The notes: generated by a model not told the origin, from the sequence alone. Positions 1 through 12,599 are shown, numbered from the stretch's first letter. The stretch: DNA of 64,000 bases from Muscardinus avellanarius (GCA_963383645.1 OY726565.1:42078944-42142943); one strand, 5' to 3'. Made by a program: numbers and translations.

Positions 1-140
1 AGAATGCCTGGTGTGGAAATGGTCTCACTAAGTTGCTGAGAGCCTCACTAAGTAGCTGAGGATGGCTTCGAACCTGTGCGATCCTACTGTCTCAGCCTCC
101 CAAGCTCTGGGATTACAAGTGTGCGCCACCACGCCTGGCA
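1..140 (-). mobile_element. B1-dID SINE, cut by left edge
   Basis: Only the B1-like half is inside the window; it ends CACCACGCCTGGCA. Confidence 0.85.
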
Positions 141-440
141 GGACAGACTTTTTGGAGACACCTTTTAATCACACTCCAATTTGGAATCTTAAGGACTGCA
201 TGAAGCACCCTCACCCAGTGACTGGGGTGGGGTCAATGGCTTATTAAGGGCTCACCTTTAATGGAAGTTTTAATCATTTTCCAATATCTTAAATATAATA
301 TTCATAAATGACATTAAATACTAATGCTACAGTTCAATTAGTATTAAAGTTATATATACAACTGTATAGATTTTTTTTTTTTACATGTTGTAATTCACTT
401 CCAGGTTAAAACAGGAGGTACAAATTTACCATCATATTAT

Positions 441-639
441 TATTTATCATTATTACTATTTTTTGGCGGTACTGGGGATGGGACCCTTCTACATACAGGC
501 TACACTCCCAGACCTATTTTATATTTTTATTTGGAAACAGGGTCTCTTAAGCCAGCGCGGCTGGCTTCGAACCTGCGCGATCCTCCTGTCTCTTCCTCCC
601 AAGCGCGGGGATTACAAGCGTGCCCCACCACACCCGGCA
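441..639 (-). mobile_element. B1-dID SINE, young subfamily
   Basis: Full-length, with a 13-bp direct repeat ACCATCATATTAT at 428-440 and 640-652. It retains the CCAAGCGCGGGGATTACAAG stretch with intact CpGs. Confidence 0.9.
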
Positions 640-831
640 ACCATCATATTATTTCCAGAAAGCTACTAAAGTAGAATGAAAGGAATAGAAATTAGTAACT
701 GAACTATATTAAAAAAGAGGCTTCTAAACTCTTACAGTAACATCGACATATTATGAAAACAGCATATGGGTAAAAAATTGGTTTCACTGCTAGAGAATAT
801 AGTGGTTTATATCTACTAAAAACTACATCCA

Positions 832-1011
832 GCCGGGCGTGGTGGTGCACACTTGTAATCCCAGCATTTGGGAGGCTGAGACCGGAGGATCGCGGTTCTC
901 GGACAGCCTCAGCTACTTAGTAAGGCCCTCTGCAACTCAGTGAGACCCTGTTTCAAAGTAAAGAATAAAAAATTGGGTTCCATCTCCAGACCTGCCCCCC
1001 CAAAAAAAAAA
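832..1011 (+). mobile_element. B1-dID SINE
   Basis: Starts GCCGGGCGTGGTGG and has lost most of the ID half (about 30 bp remain). An imperfect flank repeat (CTACATCCA/TTACATCCA) is visible. Confidence 0.85.
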
Positions 1012-2072
1012 TTACATCCATCTCAAGGTAAAAATGTTTCACATTTCACAGATTATGTTAATTACTGAAATGGCAGACTTGGGTAAATGAATACTGCTAA
1101 ATAAAGGTCAGGATTATCTAACTTTTCTCCAAGTCGTATTATATGGAAAGGAGTTAACACAGTAGGCCTGAGATAGTGTCACTATGCATGGCTGGCCATT
1201 GGAAAGCGCTGGGGAACTTGGCCTTTGTGAATGTTTCCACTAATCTGTTCACACTGGCTGGCTGTGCCTGAACTGTGTGCAAATATGGTTTATGTGGAAT
1301 GGCTGCTTTCCTTCTGTGAGTTTGGATTTGGCAAATGCTAGCTAGGCAGATGTATGGCTAGGTGACAAGCCCGCAATAAAAATCCTAGACATGAAATATC
1401 TAGTGAGTTTCTCTGACAGGCAACATTTCACATGTGTTATGGTTTTTTTTGTCAGAAGAATTAAGTACATCCCATACTACTCTAGGAGGAGAGGACCCTT
1501 GGAAGCTTGAACCCAGTTTCCTCTGGACTTAAGTCTGTGCCTTTTCCCTTTACTGATTTGCTTTGTAACCTTTCCCTTCAGTAAATCCCAGCTGTATGAC
1601 TACACGCTTAGTCCTCTGAATCCTCTTAGTGAATCACTGTAGCTGGAGGTGGTCTTAGGGAGACCAAACAATAGCATAAGAAACTCATTCCCATGGGGTG
1701 CTGTTATTAAGTCCAGAACAATGTATAAACGCCAATTATAAAACAGAAAGAAGACTTTGCTAAGGTGTGGGGAAAAAAGAGATAGTAAACTTCAGACTTT
1801 CTGACTTTGAATGTCCTACCCATTGCTTAACAGTTTAGCCTGCAGGAGTAAAGCATACATTAATATCCACAAAATATTTGTGATTTTTGCTCTCTCACAG
1901 ATGTGCACATACAATTTATAAGCAAGGATACTTGAAATGTCTCTGTGTGTGCATGTCCCTCTAAGCCCCAATAGCCAAACATTTCAAAAAACTGTTACAC
2001 ATTCAAGCTACAGACCCAAATATTTTTGGAAAAAGTCACCAAAATATTTTCTTTCTTAAAACTTAAAATAGA
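1012..2072. other. RARS2 intron 8, unique sequence
   Basis: No exon-like, repeat-like or RNA-gene-like structure recognised. The expected RARS2 exon 9 is not here. Confidence 0.5.
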
Positions 2073-2228
2073 AGCTGAGTGTGATGGTGCACACCTGTAA
2101 ATCCAGTACGTGGAGGGCTGAGACAGGATGATCACAGGTTTGAGGCCAGCCTTGGCAATTTAGTACAAAGGGCTGGGAGTAGAGCTCAGAGTTAGAGTGC
2201 CTCTGAGTTCAATTAAAAAAAAAAAGTA
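2073..2228 (+). mobile_element. B1-dID SINE, diverged
   Basis: B1 half lacks its distal part; the ID half reads GGGCTGGGAGTAGAGCTCAG. Confidence 0.75.
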
Positions 2229-2360
2229 GAAAAAACCCCAACAACCTTACATTTAAAATGGAAGTAATTAAAACAAAAATACTCTAACATTTAAAGAATT
2301 TTAGTACTACTCATATTTTAGCACTACTCAGCAATTTATGGTTATAAAGCTAACATTACT

Positions 2361-2561
2361 GCCGGGCGTGGTGGCGCACGCTTGTAATCCCCGCGCTTGG
2401 GAGGCAGAGACAGGAGGATTGCGCAGGTTCGAAGCCAGCTGCGCGCACTGGCTTAAGAGACCCTGTTTCCAAATAAAAATGTAAAAATAGGTCTGGGAGT
2501 GTAGCCCAGAGGTAGCAGGGCTTCCAGGAACCCCAGTACCACCAAAAAAAAAATAAATAAA
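2361..2561 (+). mobile_element. B1-dID SINE, young subfamily
   Basis: Perfect 16-bp flank repeat TAAAGCTAACATTACT (2,345-2,360 and 2,562-2,577). The ID half carries the subfamily mark GGGCTTCCAGGAACCCCAGT. Confidence 0.92.
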
Positions 2562-2967
2562 TAAAGCTAACATTACTAAATATCAACTATCAAACAGAAA
2601 TGCTTTAATTAGTACTTAACAATATATCTGTAACTTAACAATATATCTATAAATGGACATTATAAACTATAGCTATCATTTATTAACATTTTAGAAATTT
2701 ATTTCCTTCATACATATACTTAATACTATGAACTTCTGAAATTATGAGTTTTAATTTACAGTTATCATAAACCTTTTTTTATCCTACAAAAAAAAAAAGC
2801 CGTTTCTACCCTATTTTGGAGACAGCTTCTTCTTTCTTGAGCCTAGATTTAGACACCAAGGAAGACAAATAAAATTTTGAACTTGGGTTTGATAATAAGT
2901 CAATGTACTTAGTATGGTGTTCTTGAGAATGGAAGCACAATTTTTCTTTTAGTTACAGAATGTAATT

Positions 2968-3040
2968 GGGGCTGGGAGTGTGGCACAGTGGTAATGTTTC
3001 CTAGCATTCACAAGAACTTGGTTTGATCCTCAGTACCATG
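2968..3040 (+). mobile_element. Solitary full ID-type SINE
   Basis: Undeleted ID layout: GGGCTGGGAGTGTGGC start, a TTTCCTAGCATTCACAAG middle that dID copies lack, and a CAGTACC end. No B1 half is attached. Confidence 0.7.
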
Positions 3041-3330
3041 AAATGAACAAGCAACTCAAAAAAACAACATTTAAATTTCTAATAGGGACTAAACTAAATG
3101 TCCTGGACTTCCTTAAGGAATAATAACCTTTCCTTCTCACATGTTACTCATTTCAAATTTAACTAAGATAATTACAGTCAACTCTTGGGATTGTTTGCCT
3201 AAATATAAAGAATTAAGAATAAAATATGAGTAGTAGATAATGCCTACTTATTCCTAATCACTTAAATTCGATGCTAAAATAATACTAGCCACATGGGCAC
3301 AATTTAACTTTTTATAATTTTATTTTTTTT

Positions 3331-3526
3331 GGTGTATGTGTAGTACCAGGAATTGAAGTCAGGGTTGGGGGGAAATTCTATCTCTGAGCTGTACTCCCAG
3401 TTTAAAAATAAAAAATTTTTTGAAACAGCCCTCACTAAATTGCAGAGGTTGGCCCCAAACCTGCAATTCTCCTATCTCAGCCTCCCAAGTACTAAGATTA
3501 CAGGTGTGTGCCACCAGAATAGAAAG
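3331..3526 (-). mobile_element. B1-dID SINE, old
   Basis: Diverged reverse copy with the ACTCCCAG and CAGCCTCCCAAGTACTAAGA landmarks. Confidence 0.75.
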
Positions 3527-3785
3527 TACACCAGAGACCAGTACTGAATGAAGACAACAAGAGTCCCCTGTGATGGTCCTGGATGCACAGAAGAGGTGAG
3601 GGAACTCTGTGACTTAAGAGGTAGGAAACCCCGAACAATGCCTTATACTGACTCTCACCACTCAAAAGTGATGGCTAGGCTCAGGTTTAATTAGATTTAA
3701 AATTTAAGAACGACCTTGTATGTAAGTGTTATTAAGGAACACAATTCATACCCATCCTAGCAACCTTGTTGCTTGAGAAAAAAAT

Positions 3786-3912
3786 ATGCTAGGGGGTGTA
3801 GCTCGGAGGTCGAATGCCTCTGGGTTCCATCCCCAGACCTGCAAAATCAAAACAAAACAACAAAAAACTCTGTGTGTGTGTGTGTGTGTGTGAGAAAGAG
3901 AGAGAGAGAGAC

Positions 3913-3982
<70 letters not shown>

Positions 3983-3983
3983 A
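3786..3983 (+). repeat. dID fragment followed by (TG)n and (GA)n
   Basis: A dID half (3,786-3,845, GTGTAGCTCGGAGGTC) leads into an A-rich tail, 11 TG units at 3,871-3,892 and about 90 bp of near-pure GA to 3,983. Confidence 0.85.
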
Positions 3984-4052
3984 ATGCGTGTGCGGGGGGC
4001 ATTCTACCTACACACCCAACGTTATCCAGCTCTATTTTTTTTTTTTTTTAAA

Positions 4053-4165
4053 AAGGGCCTCACTAAGTTGTGAGGGCCTCAGTAAGTTGCTGAGACTGGT
4101 TGTGAACCTGTGATCCTCCTGTCTTAGCCTTCCAAGGACTGGGATTACAAATGTGTGCTATCATT
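4053..4165 (-). mobile_element. B1 half of a SINE
   Basis: The T-run at 4,036 precedes GGGCCTCACTAAGTTG; the ID half is missing. Confidence 0.7.
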
Positions 4166-4269
4166 TAGTAAAGAACTTTTGAATGCAACTTGTTAAAATA
4201 AGAATTTCTAATTATATATATACTTACATATAATTAGAATCAATTTCCATTTAGTCTTGAATTCTTTTC

Positions 4270-4885
4270 TTTTCTTTTTTTTTTTTTTTTTTTTTTGGCG
4301 ATACTGGGGATGAATCCCAGGCCCATTCTACCTCCAAGCTACACTCCCAGCCCTATTTTTTATTCTTTCTTTTTTTTTTTGTGTGTGTGTGTGTGTGGTA
4401 CTGAGGTGGAACCCAGGGGCTTGTCTACCTCTGGGCTATACTTCCAGACCTATTTTATAATTTATATGAAAACAGGGTCTCATTAAATTACCTCACTAAG
4501 TAGCTGAGGCTGGCTTCGAACCTGTGCAATTCTCCTGTATCAGCTTCCCAACCGCTGGGATTACAAGTATGCCTAGTTTTTTTTTTTTTCTTTTTTCTTT
4601 TTTGGTGGTACTGGGGTTCCTGGAAGCCCTTCTACGTCCGGAATACACTCCCACGGGCCACACTCCCAGACCTATTTCTTAACTTTAACTTTTTTATGTG
4701 GAAATAGGGTCTCTTAAGCCAGCGAGGCTGGCTCCGAACCAGCGCGATCCTCCTGTCTCCGCCTAGTTTTGATTCTTTATTTTAAAACAGGGTCTCACTG
4801 AGTTGCAAAGGACCTCACTAAGTAGTAGCTGAGGCTGTCATCGAACCGAGATCCTCCTGTTTCAGCCTCCCAAATGCTGGTCCAA
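4270..4885 (-). mobile_element. Nested SINE cluster
   Basis: The outer reverse copy begins at 4,297 and resumes at about 4,766-4,880. Inside it are a copy at about 4,381-4,575 headed by a (TG)n tail and a young-type copy at 4,603-4,765 (GGGGTTCCTGGAAGCCCTTC). Confidence 0.75.
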
Positions 4886-4923
4886 TTATTTTCTTAAACT
4901 TTTGTTTTAAAAATTGAATGTCA

Positions 4924-5112
4924 GCCGGTCGTGATGGCACACGCTTGTAATCCCCGCGCTTGGGAGGCAGAGACAGGAGGATCGCACTGGTTCGAAGCCA
5001 GCCTCGCTGGTTTAAGAGACCCTGTTTCCAAATAAAAAAATATAAATACAGGTCTGGGAGTGTAACCCAGAGGTAGAAGGGTTTCCAGGAACCCCAGTAC
5101 CACCCCCCCAAA
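4924..5112 (+). mobile_element. B1-dID SINE, young subfamily
   Basis: Flank repeat AAAAATTGAATG at 4,909-4,920 and 5,113-5,124. It lies 158 bp from the opposite-strand young copy at 4,603-4,765. Confidence 0.9.
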
Positions 5113-5124
5113 AAAAATTGAATG

Positions 5125-5320
5125 CCAGGGTAGGTATGTAGTCTCAGTAATTGGGAGGTTGAGAAGGAATATCACAGGTTTAAGGACCACCTCAGCAACT
5201 TAGTGAGGTTGTCAACAACTTATCAAGACCCTGTTTCAAAATAAAAAAATAAAATAGTAGCTCAGAGGTAGAAGGACCCTGGGTTCAATCTCTAGTACCA
5301 CACCAAAACAAAACAAAAAA
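5125..5320 (+). mobile_element. B1-dID SINE, old
   Basis: Diverged; TAGTCTCAGTAATTGGGAGG and GTAGCTCAGAGGTAGAAGGA mark the two halves. It abuts the previous copy's flank repeat. Confidence 0.75.
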
Positions 5321-5451
5321 CCTATGTCAAGAAAAATATTGTATCTTGAGGAACATGTAACATTGAAATTGAGTTCAGGGTTGCAAGGGAGGCAAAATCC
5401 AGCAAAAGGAGTGTAGGGAGTGTGAGACAGACTTACTTACTTACTTATTTA

Positions 5452-5640
5452 CTTATTTTTGCAGTAATGGGGATTAAACCCAGAAGCATTCTACCTCTGA
5501 ACTACATTCCCAGCCATATTTTTTATTCTTTATTTTGAAACAGGGTCTCACTAAGTTGCAAAGGGCCTAAGTAGCTGAGGCTGTCGGAGAACCGGATCCT
5601 CCTAAATGCTGGGATTACAAGCATGTGCCATCTGGCTGAC
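5452..5640 (-). mobile_element. B1-dID SINE
   Basis: Reverse copy preceded by a (TTAC)n/(TTAT)n tail at 5,431-5,460. Confidence 0.8.
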
Positions 5641-6060
5641 CAGGCACTTTTTAATTAATTAGCTCCCTCAGGGGAGGGGCCAGTCAGCAGAGCCATGCTG
5701 AGGGAGAAAGTGAGGGTATTTATGTAGCTGGGTCTTGGGGTGGGGGCTAGCAAGGCTGGCAAATGCTGTCCTCTCCCTGCAGCCAACATCTGGAGTCTGC
5801 CCCACCTCTGCTTCTGACTTCTGGGGCTCCGGGTCCTCCTGTCCCAGCTGCAGGGTCCCGTGAGGGAAGGGGGAGGGGATCTGACCTATCAGAACAGCTT
5901 CTATTTATTTGTATTATCACCCATCAAATTAGTGCTTTGATCTTAACAATTCTTTTTACTTAATATTTTTTTCTTGATTGTTGATATAAGGAATACAGGG
6001 TCAAGTCTGTTAATATTACTGATGCATTATTCACAATGTTCTATTTCTTTTCTCCTCTTT
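5641..6060. other. RARS2 intron 8, GC-richer unique stretch
   Basis: The 5,650-5,880 part is unusually GC-rich for this intron, with C- and G-runs, but I see no gene or known repeat in it. Confidence 0.4.
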
Positions 6061-6071
6061 TTTTTTCCCCC

Positions 6072-6405
6072 CCCTTTTGGTACTAAGAATTGAACTTGGG
6101 GCTATTCTACCACTAGGCTACACCCCCAGTCCCTTTTTTTTTTTTTTTTTTTGCGGTACTGGGGATGGAATGCAAGAACATTCTACCTCTGAGCTACACC
6201 CCCAGCCCTATTTTTTATTCTTTATTTTGAAACAGGGTCTCACTGAGATGCACCCCCAGACCTTTTTATATTTTATTTTGAAACAGGGTCTTCCTAAATT
6301 GCCGAGGTTACTCTAAGTTGATGAGTCTAGCCTTGAACCTTTGAGCCTCCTCTCTTGGCTTCCCATATACTGGGATTACAGGTGTGCACCAACATGCCTG
6401 GCTAG
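6072..6405 (-). mobile_element. Two SINEs, one nested
   Basis: ID-half sequence at 6,079-6,135 is interrupted by a second reverse copy from about 6,152. The B1 half ends GCACCAACATGCCTGGCTA. Confidence 0.75.
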
Positions 6406-7651
6406 TTCTCATTTACTGAATGCCCATCACTGCAATTACCTGAAATTCTTTTAGAAATTTCAGGTAAAAAAGAACCCTGGGGAATAAATTTCAAGAAGTA
6501 TTATTAAAAAGTATAGTAAATGACATCCATATACCCATGGTTCAGATTTAATATGCGTGAACTTTTCACTGGCTCTGGTATTAGCACCTATGCCATTTCT
6601 GACCCTGCAGGGCAGGCAAGGGCACCTGTCAAAGAGTGAATAAACCCAGTTGTTTATATGACTTTTAGATTTTCCTTCAGAAACGGAATAACATGTAATA
6701 ACATTTGTTTAAAGCTTAAAAATAAAAGAACAAAAGAAGAATAACTCGTCATTTACACTGAAAATCACTGATGACAGCAGCTCACAGTGACAGCTGAAAT
6801 TTTTAAGTGAAAACTGGATCTGTGAAAATTAGCACGAGTCTAATAAGTTGGGGGTGCCACTGCAGGCTCTGCGTGTTCTGTCCTGCAAGGAAAAGAGGAG
6901 AGCAGGTAAATGCTCTCAGGTGTTTCTGTGTTCAATTTCTAGCAGCAAGGAGGGTGTGCCTGTCTCACTTATCATCTATCATTTGCAAATCTGCTCCCTT
7001 GTCTCTGTTAGGCACAAGAAGACTAACAAAAGCAAGACCACAATTCCTTGACTTTTGAGCTATTCATAGAAGTACCGCCACCCTTGTTCCTTCCGCACAT
7101 GGATCTATCAATCAACTAACCTCTAACACAGACGACAATCTCTCACAAATTTATGAATCTCAAAGACAGGAAATACACTAAACTGCATAGGAAGAAATAT
7201 GCTGAGGTTTCTGTGGTGTTTGAGAATAGATTTTACTAAATATTTTAAATATCATAGAAAATATAATAAAAAACAAAGATTATTTGCTGGATTAAATAAA
7301 ACTTTGGAAGCAGGGAAGAAGAGGAATTCTCTCATAAATTAAGCTACTCTGAATCAAAGACATAAAGTCTTCAAGTAGATATTTGTATTTTCTATGCCAT
7401 ACAATGATATTCCTCTGTGCCTGGATCTCATAGAAGGTTTGCTAAGATTGTGGTAAAAAAATACTCACCATTAGTCAAAGTATAAAATCAGAACTCAGTA
7501 AAATTTCTAGACACTAAGATGATGTGCTTTATTTATAAGTAACCACAGAGTAATTAATTTTTAAACTCTTGCCTATCAATAAAACTCTTAATGGGAAAGA
7601 AAGAAGAAATATTCTTGTTAGCATAAATTGAAATGTAAACATTTACAGTGT
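6406..7651. other. RARS2 intron 8, unique sequence
   Basis: AT-rich, with no recognisable exon, repeat or RNA gene. Short frames here show no protein-like pattern. Confidence 0.5.
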
Positions 7652-7857
7652 GGAGCTGGGCGTGGTGGCACATGCTTATAATCCCTGTACTTGGGAGGCT
7701 GAGACAGCAGGATCACAGGTTTGCAGCCAGCCTCAGTGACTTGTGAGGCGCTCTACAACTTAAAGAGTGCCGGGGTTGTAGCTCAGAGGTAGAATGCCCC
7801 TGGGTTTCATCCCCACTATTATACCACACACACCAAAAAAAAAAAAAAAAAAAAAAG
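7652..7857 (+). mobile_element. B1-dID SINE
   Basis: Intact two-part copy with the dID mark GTAGCTCAGAGGTAGAATGC and a 22-base A-tail. Confidence 0.85.
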
Positions 7858-8707
7858 CATAGTGTGGGGATAAACTGAAGAGGATATGACAAACCCTTAG
7901 AGATCTGTCAGAATTAGAATTTGTGTTTGTTGTTCAACTAAACTATAAAACCGCTGCAAGTAGCAGAAAGAAAAATGATTAAGCACTCTCCATGGCTCTG
8001 GATGGAGGAGCAAAGCATTCTTTTGGCAAGAACATCTTTAGTCTGATCCCCTGGTACGTCACCAAAATGGCTGACACTGTATTCGTTTCCTTTTTAAGGC
8101 CCAGAAACATCAGAGATAACAGCTGGAAAAGTGAAAGGAAACTCATCCCTGGAGGTTACCTGGATGAGAAGAGAAGAAAGTATCCAAAGGACAAAAAAAA
8201 AAAAAAAAAAAAACCCAAAAACAAAAGAATGCAAAGAAGCTCACATTGTGCAAAACCCAGAAAATGAGATGAACGACAGAACACACACATACACCTCATA
8301 GAAACACATGCCTTTCCCCACACACCAGAAAAGAGCAAAATAATATATATTCATGTTCTATAAGTCTAAATGAATTATAGTTATTACCATGAGGAAAGCT
8401 GGAGTACATCAACTGACAGAAAACAGTAATTTCTCTCTGTTCCATCTGTTATCCTATGTGTTTATTATAAGAAGATTCTTTATCTGGGGAAATAATGTTT
8501 CTAATCAACTAAAATAGTAATAAAAGAAACTCTTGGATTTGGAAATGAAAAGAACTCCCCAGTAGTATAAAAGCAACATCTTCAATTAAGCTTTGGTTCT
8601 TTAAGGAACATGTTTTTTAAACCTCTGGGATTCAAAAGTGTTATCAAGCTGCACAGTACTTTGAAATAATGTTGAATATTTCCTAATATTGTTTCTTGTT
8701 GACTTAC
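7858..8707. other. RARS2 intron 8 start region
   Basis: Unique, with an A-run at 8,193-8,212. Nothing further recognised. Confidence 0.45.
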
Positions 8708-8784
8708 TTCAAAGAGATGTTGTAAAGGATTAGACTGGAGTTTTTCTTCATAGCCAAACAATTGGAAGCCAGTTCCCAGAAGAC
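8708..8784 (-). CDS. RARS2: RARS2 coding exon 8
   Basis: It encodes [20 protein letters not shown] then LQHLFE, identical by eye to human RARS2 in this stretch. It continues the catalytic Rossmann fold after the GDWG block. The acceptor is CATGATAG and the donor is GAA followed by GTAAGTC. The exon is 77 nt and restores phase 0. The expected next exon, starting VYVQVNKEAADDK in human, is not found between here and the left edge, so intron 8 must be longer than 8.7 kb. About 65% of the protein lies outside the window. Confidence 0.95.
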
Positions 8785-8977
8785 CTATCATGATAATCCA
8801 TAAATTAAAAGTTATAAAATAAAAGTTATAAAATGGAATAGTCAAGAACAGTCATGGCAAGAAACCAGTCTACTTCTATAAAAAGATCAACAACTCAATT
8901 ATTAAAAAATACATTTTTACTTTTGTTATCTTATAAATTGGCACAAGTCAAATTCTATATATCAAATCACATTCTCA

Positions 8978-9178
8978 GCCTGGTGTGTTGGTGCACAGCT
9001 TTAATCCCAGTGCTTGGGAGGCTGAGGCAGGAGGATAGCAGGTTTGAGGACAGCCATGGCAATGCAGAAAGACCTAGTGAGACCCTGTTTAAAAAAAATA
9101 ATATGGCTGGAGATATAGCTCATAGGAGGCAGCATAACTCTGGGTCCAACCCCCACTACCAAAAAGAAGAAAAAATTA
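8978..9178 (+). mobile_element. B1-ID dimer SINE with longer ID half
   Basis: The B1 half joins GGCTGGAGATATAGCTCATA. The ID part is diverged, so whether the internal deletion is present is unclear. Confidence 0.75.
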
Positions 9179-9314
9179 CACACTCAATACTATATATTGA
9201 ATAGATCACTGAGATTAAGTTCATAGGAACCAAGATTTTGAGCTCATCAAAGGTAGGGTCTAGGACCATTTAATTTTTGTACTAACAGTGCTCAACACCT
9301 CCCTAGCAAATAAT

Positions 9315-9370
9315 AAGAAAACATTTATTGAGCAGATACTCTGTGAGGTGCTAGACACTCAAAATTTGTG
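9315..9370 (+). mobile_element. Possible L2/MIR scrap
   Basis: CATTTATTGAGCAGATACTC with GTGCTAGACACTC resembles the L2 3' end pattern. Confidence 0.35.
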
Positions 9371-9462
9371 AAAACAAACCAATGGGAAGTGACTTTAAAC
9401 TTCCCTTTTGAACTTGTGGGTGTAAAATCAAACACAAAAGTAGAAATATGCTTGGTGATATG

Positions 9463-9620
9463 AGTTTTTTGTATGTGGCACTGGAGATTGAACCCAGTGG
9501 CACTCTACCACTGGCTACACCCCCAGCCTTGTTAATTTTTCAAATTTTGGACAAGGTTAAAGTTGCCTGGTTGGCCCTCAACTTGCAATCTTCCTATCTT
9601 AGCATCTCATAATATTAGTT
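9463..9620 (-). mobile_element. SINE, old and truncated
   Basis: GGAGATTGAACCCAGTGGCA and CTACACCCCCAGCC landmarks; the far end of the B1 half is lost. Confidence 0.65.
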
Positions 9621-10630
9621 CTTATACAATTAACTAAGGAAAACAAGCAGTCAAAGAAGATAAAATTCAAAGTACCCTGATTATTTCTCTCCATCAAAGT
9701 AGCTAAGTAACAACATTCTTCTGTTTAAACATGTATATTTTTTCAGTTTCTGATGGTAATTTTAGAGTTCAAGAATAGTGTCAACTTGAACCTTTTTAAA
9801 AACAAGTACTAAGTGAGATTTGCAAACTAAGTATGGAAATCCCCAGTATGGACAGTGAATATTTATATTCTTAAGAGATTTTTGCTAAAATATGATCATA
9901 ATTTCAGTTTCAAAGGATATATTCAGTCAAGAAAAATGGTTGTTTTGAAAACCAATCTGTTCCTATAATTATATCAATTATCAAGCTTCATGTCTAGAGG
10001 GCCTTGCAGATGTAGATCTTACTCTATAAGGCTCAGCAAAAAGTAGAATGCTACTGAGCATGGGGATATAAAGTACTCTGGAATTTAGATAGGAATGAGA
10101 AGAATAATTGAACTATTCACTTGCAAGCAAGAACAGATACGATTATGATTCAGGGTCTTAGAAGTGGGATTTGCAAAGATGCCTCGTGTATTCTAAAAAA
10201 ATAGAAACAAGAAAAGTAAAGGCCATTCCATTTAACATTCAATCTAATGCACGTTCAATAACTAGCTCTGTGTTTAGAAGCCAGCTGCCAACTTTCGAAT
10301 GGGGATAGCTGAAACAGCAAAATTATAATTCTTCAACAATGATGGTTATAATGGAAATGTTGACAGATCATTAGCCATAGCAGTCCTTCAGAGAAAACCC
10401 ACTAAAATCGAATTCTGCAGCTAAAATTTAATGAATACCATAATCACATATTTGTTAATGCCTGTGAAATGCCTAAATCAGTCAAACTAATATAAAGCAA
10501 GTGCCATCTATTAAGTCTGACTGTTGAGTCTAGAGCCTAAACCTTTTACCACCAGATGTTGTGAACTGTAGGTAGATTTTCAAAATGAAGGGTTTGTTTT
10601 CTGATTCCTCTACAGTTAGGATACTGTAGG
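9621..10630. other. RARS2 intron 7, unique sequence
   Basis: AT-rich; no structure recognised. Confidence 0.5.
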
Positions 10631-10642
10631 AAGGATACTGTT

Positions 10643-10833
10643 TTTTTTTTTTTTTTTTGGTGGTACTGGGGTTCCTGGAAGCCCTTCTACCTCCGGGCTA
10701 CACTCCCAGACCTATTTTATATTTTTTGAAACAGGGTCTCTTAAGCCAGCGCGGCTGGCTTCGAACCTGTGCGATCCTCCTGTCTCTGCCTCCCAAGCGC
10801 GGGGATTACAAGTGTGTGCCACCACGCCCGGCT
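10643..10833 (-). mobile_element. B1-dID SINE, young subfamily
   Basis: Flank repeat AAGGATACTGTT on both sides (10,631-10,642 and 10,834-10,845); CpGs of the B1 half are kept. Confidence 0.92.
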
Positions 10834-11164
10834 AAGGATACTGTTAATAGATCCAAATTCTAACATTTTTAGGGACTGAAAAATATTTAATAAACAAAAT
10901 ATTTTTATTAAAGTAAAATATTCTTATTTTAAAATAATATTTTTATTAATGCAAAATATTCACAAGAGAAGGTCATGATAAATCTCCTATGAGAGTATTT
11001 CTTCAAATGAACTCTCTTTTGGAAACTATAATTTCATTGCAGTGGATGGGGAATAAAAAAGTATCAGTGAACTCTGGAACTAGCAATGCACATTGCATAC
11101 TTTTACAGGAGCTTTAAAATACTACCTAACTTCTCTTTTGGATTAGTATCATAAAACGCTTCTT

Positions 11165-11290
11165 AGGACAGATTCATTTATCAGTCTGAGTGCCTCTTAT
11201 GTGCCAAGTGCTGTGGACACAAAAAGAATGAAGACACAGTCCACACCTTCAAGGAACATATCCTCTAGCAGGGGAGAGAAGCACACAACA
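11165..11290 (+). mobile_element. L2-like relic
   Basis: CATTTATCAGTCTGAGTGCC, ATGTGCCAAGTGCTGTGG, then CAAGGAACATATCCTCTAGC, the order of the L2 3' end. Confidence 0.6.
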
Positions 11291-11941
11291 AGATTACAGT
11301 AAGCCAAAAGCCTACGTGAGTGGTGCTGGGTGATAGGGGAAGACAGGCTGGGGTGTTGGCCTGCCACAGAATGTTTTATAGGCCCAACCTTAGGGCAGGA
11401 TCTCAAAAATGTAGCCGTTTGCATTTAACATGCTACCAGTCCTTCAAGACCATAACAACTTTACCTATCTTGCGCTCCCACACCTGGATAGCTGGTTTAT
11501 ATGAACTAGAAAGAGTCAGAGATAATCTGTGGCATTCAACTATTTGGGTCTCATTCTTCCTTTCTTTTCATTTTTACCCCCATCCACTGCTACCTTTCAG
11601 TTTATGGGGAAGCAAAAATATCATAATTTGTTTCCCTCTGGATTATTTGGCCATGGTATGATAAAAGAGCCCATGTAGGCTGGACCTCACTAGATTTAAA
11701 AATGGCAGAGCTGGGGTTTAGGAGAGTATCTATAGCTAGATGCATTACTTTGTATAATCATGTCTACATTTAACCAACAAATGAAAGCTTCTTTATTAAA
11801 ACCATTTATATATAATAGTTAACTATATATAACATTTCTATAAATGCTTTTATATAAATATATATCAGATCTTGCTCTAAATGTATAAAGTTTCCTTCTC
11901 AAAATTTACTTGTGTGGTGAGAATTACTCTTATAAGATTAT

Positions 11942-12040
11942 AGGCTGAGGATATAGCTCAGTAGTAGAGGATGTGCTATCCAAGGCCCTGGATTCAATCT
12001 CACCACCACAAAACAAAACAAAACAAAACAAAACAAAACC
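11942..12040 (+). mobile_element. Solitary full ID-type SINE with (CAAAA)n tail
   Basis: GGCTGAGGATATAGCTCAGT with the internal ATGTGCTATCCAAGGCCCTG segment retained; the tail is CAAAA repeats. Confidence 0.75.
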
Positions 12041-12100
12041 AGTTGGATCACACTATTTCATTGATATGATTTTTTACCTATACTCTGTTCAAAATGATCA

Positions 12101-12286
<186 letters not shown>

Positions 12287-12599
12287 CTATTTTGGCTTAT
12301 GAACCATGTGCTTTTTTCTTTTATAATACAGGAAATTCTTTTCACAAAATTCACTAATTTGATTTTTTTTTTTTACTAAAGCATTCACATTATTATGTTT
12401 TCATCTATGTTATAGAAAGGGAATACGGAATTACTTTTGAAGAAATTATTCCAAAGAATAATTCATGAGAACACAACTTTCATATAGGAGCAGAGAACAC
12501 ATTAGAATAATTGCTGTTCTAGTCAATTCCAAAGACAGAAAATAACAGAATCTTAGTAATTAACAAGAAATATACAATTTGACTATGCCCTAAGAACTG

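Noticed and set aside
3773..4113. Open frames rich in Arg-Glu repeats
   Set aside because: They are translations of the (GA)n microsatellite and SINE sequence.
1..8700. RARS2 exon 9
   Set aside because: I searched by eye for the complement of the VYVQVNKEAADDK coding region and found nothing acceptable.
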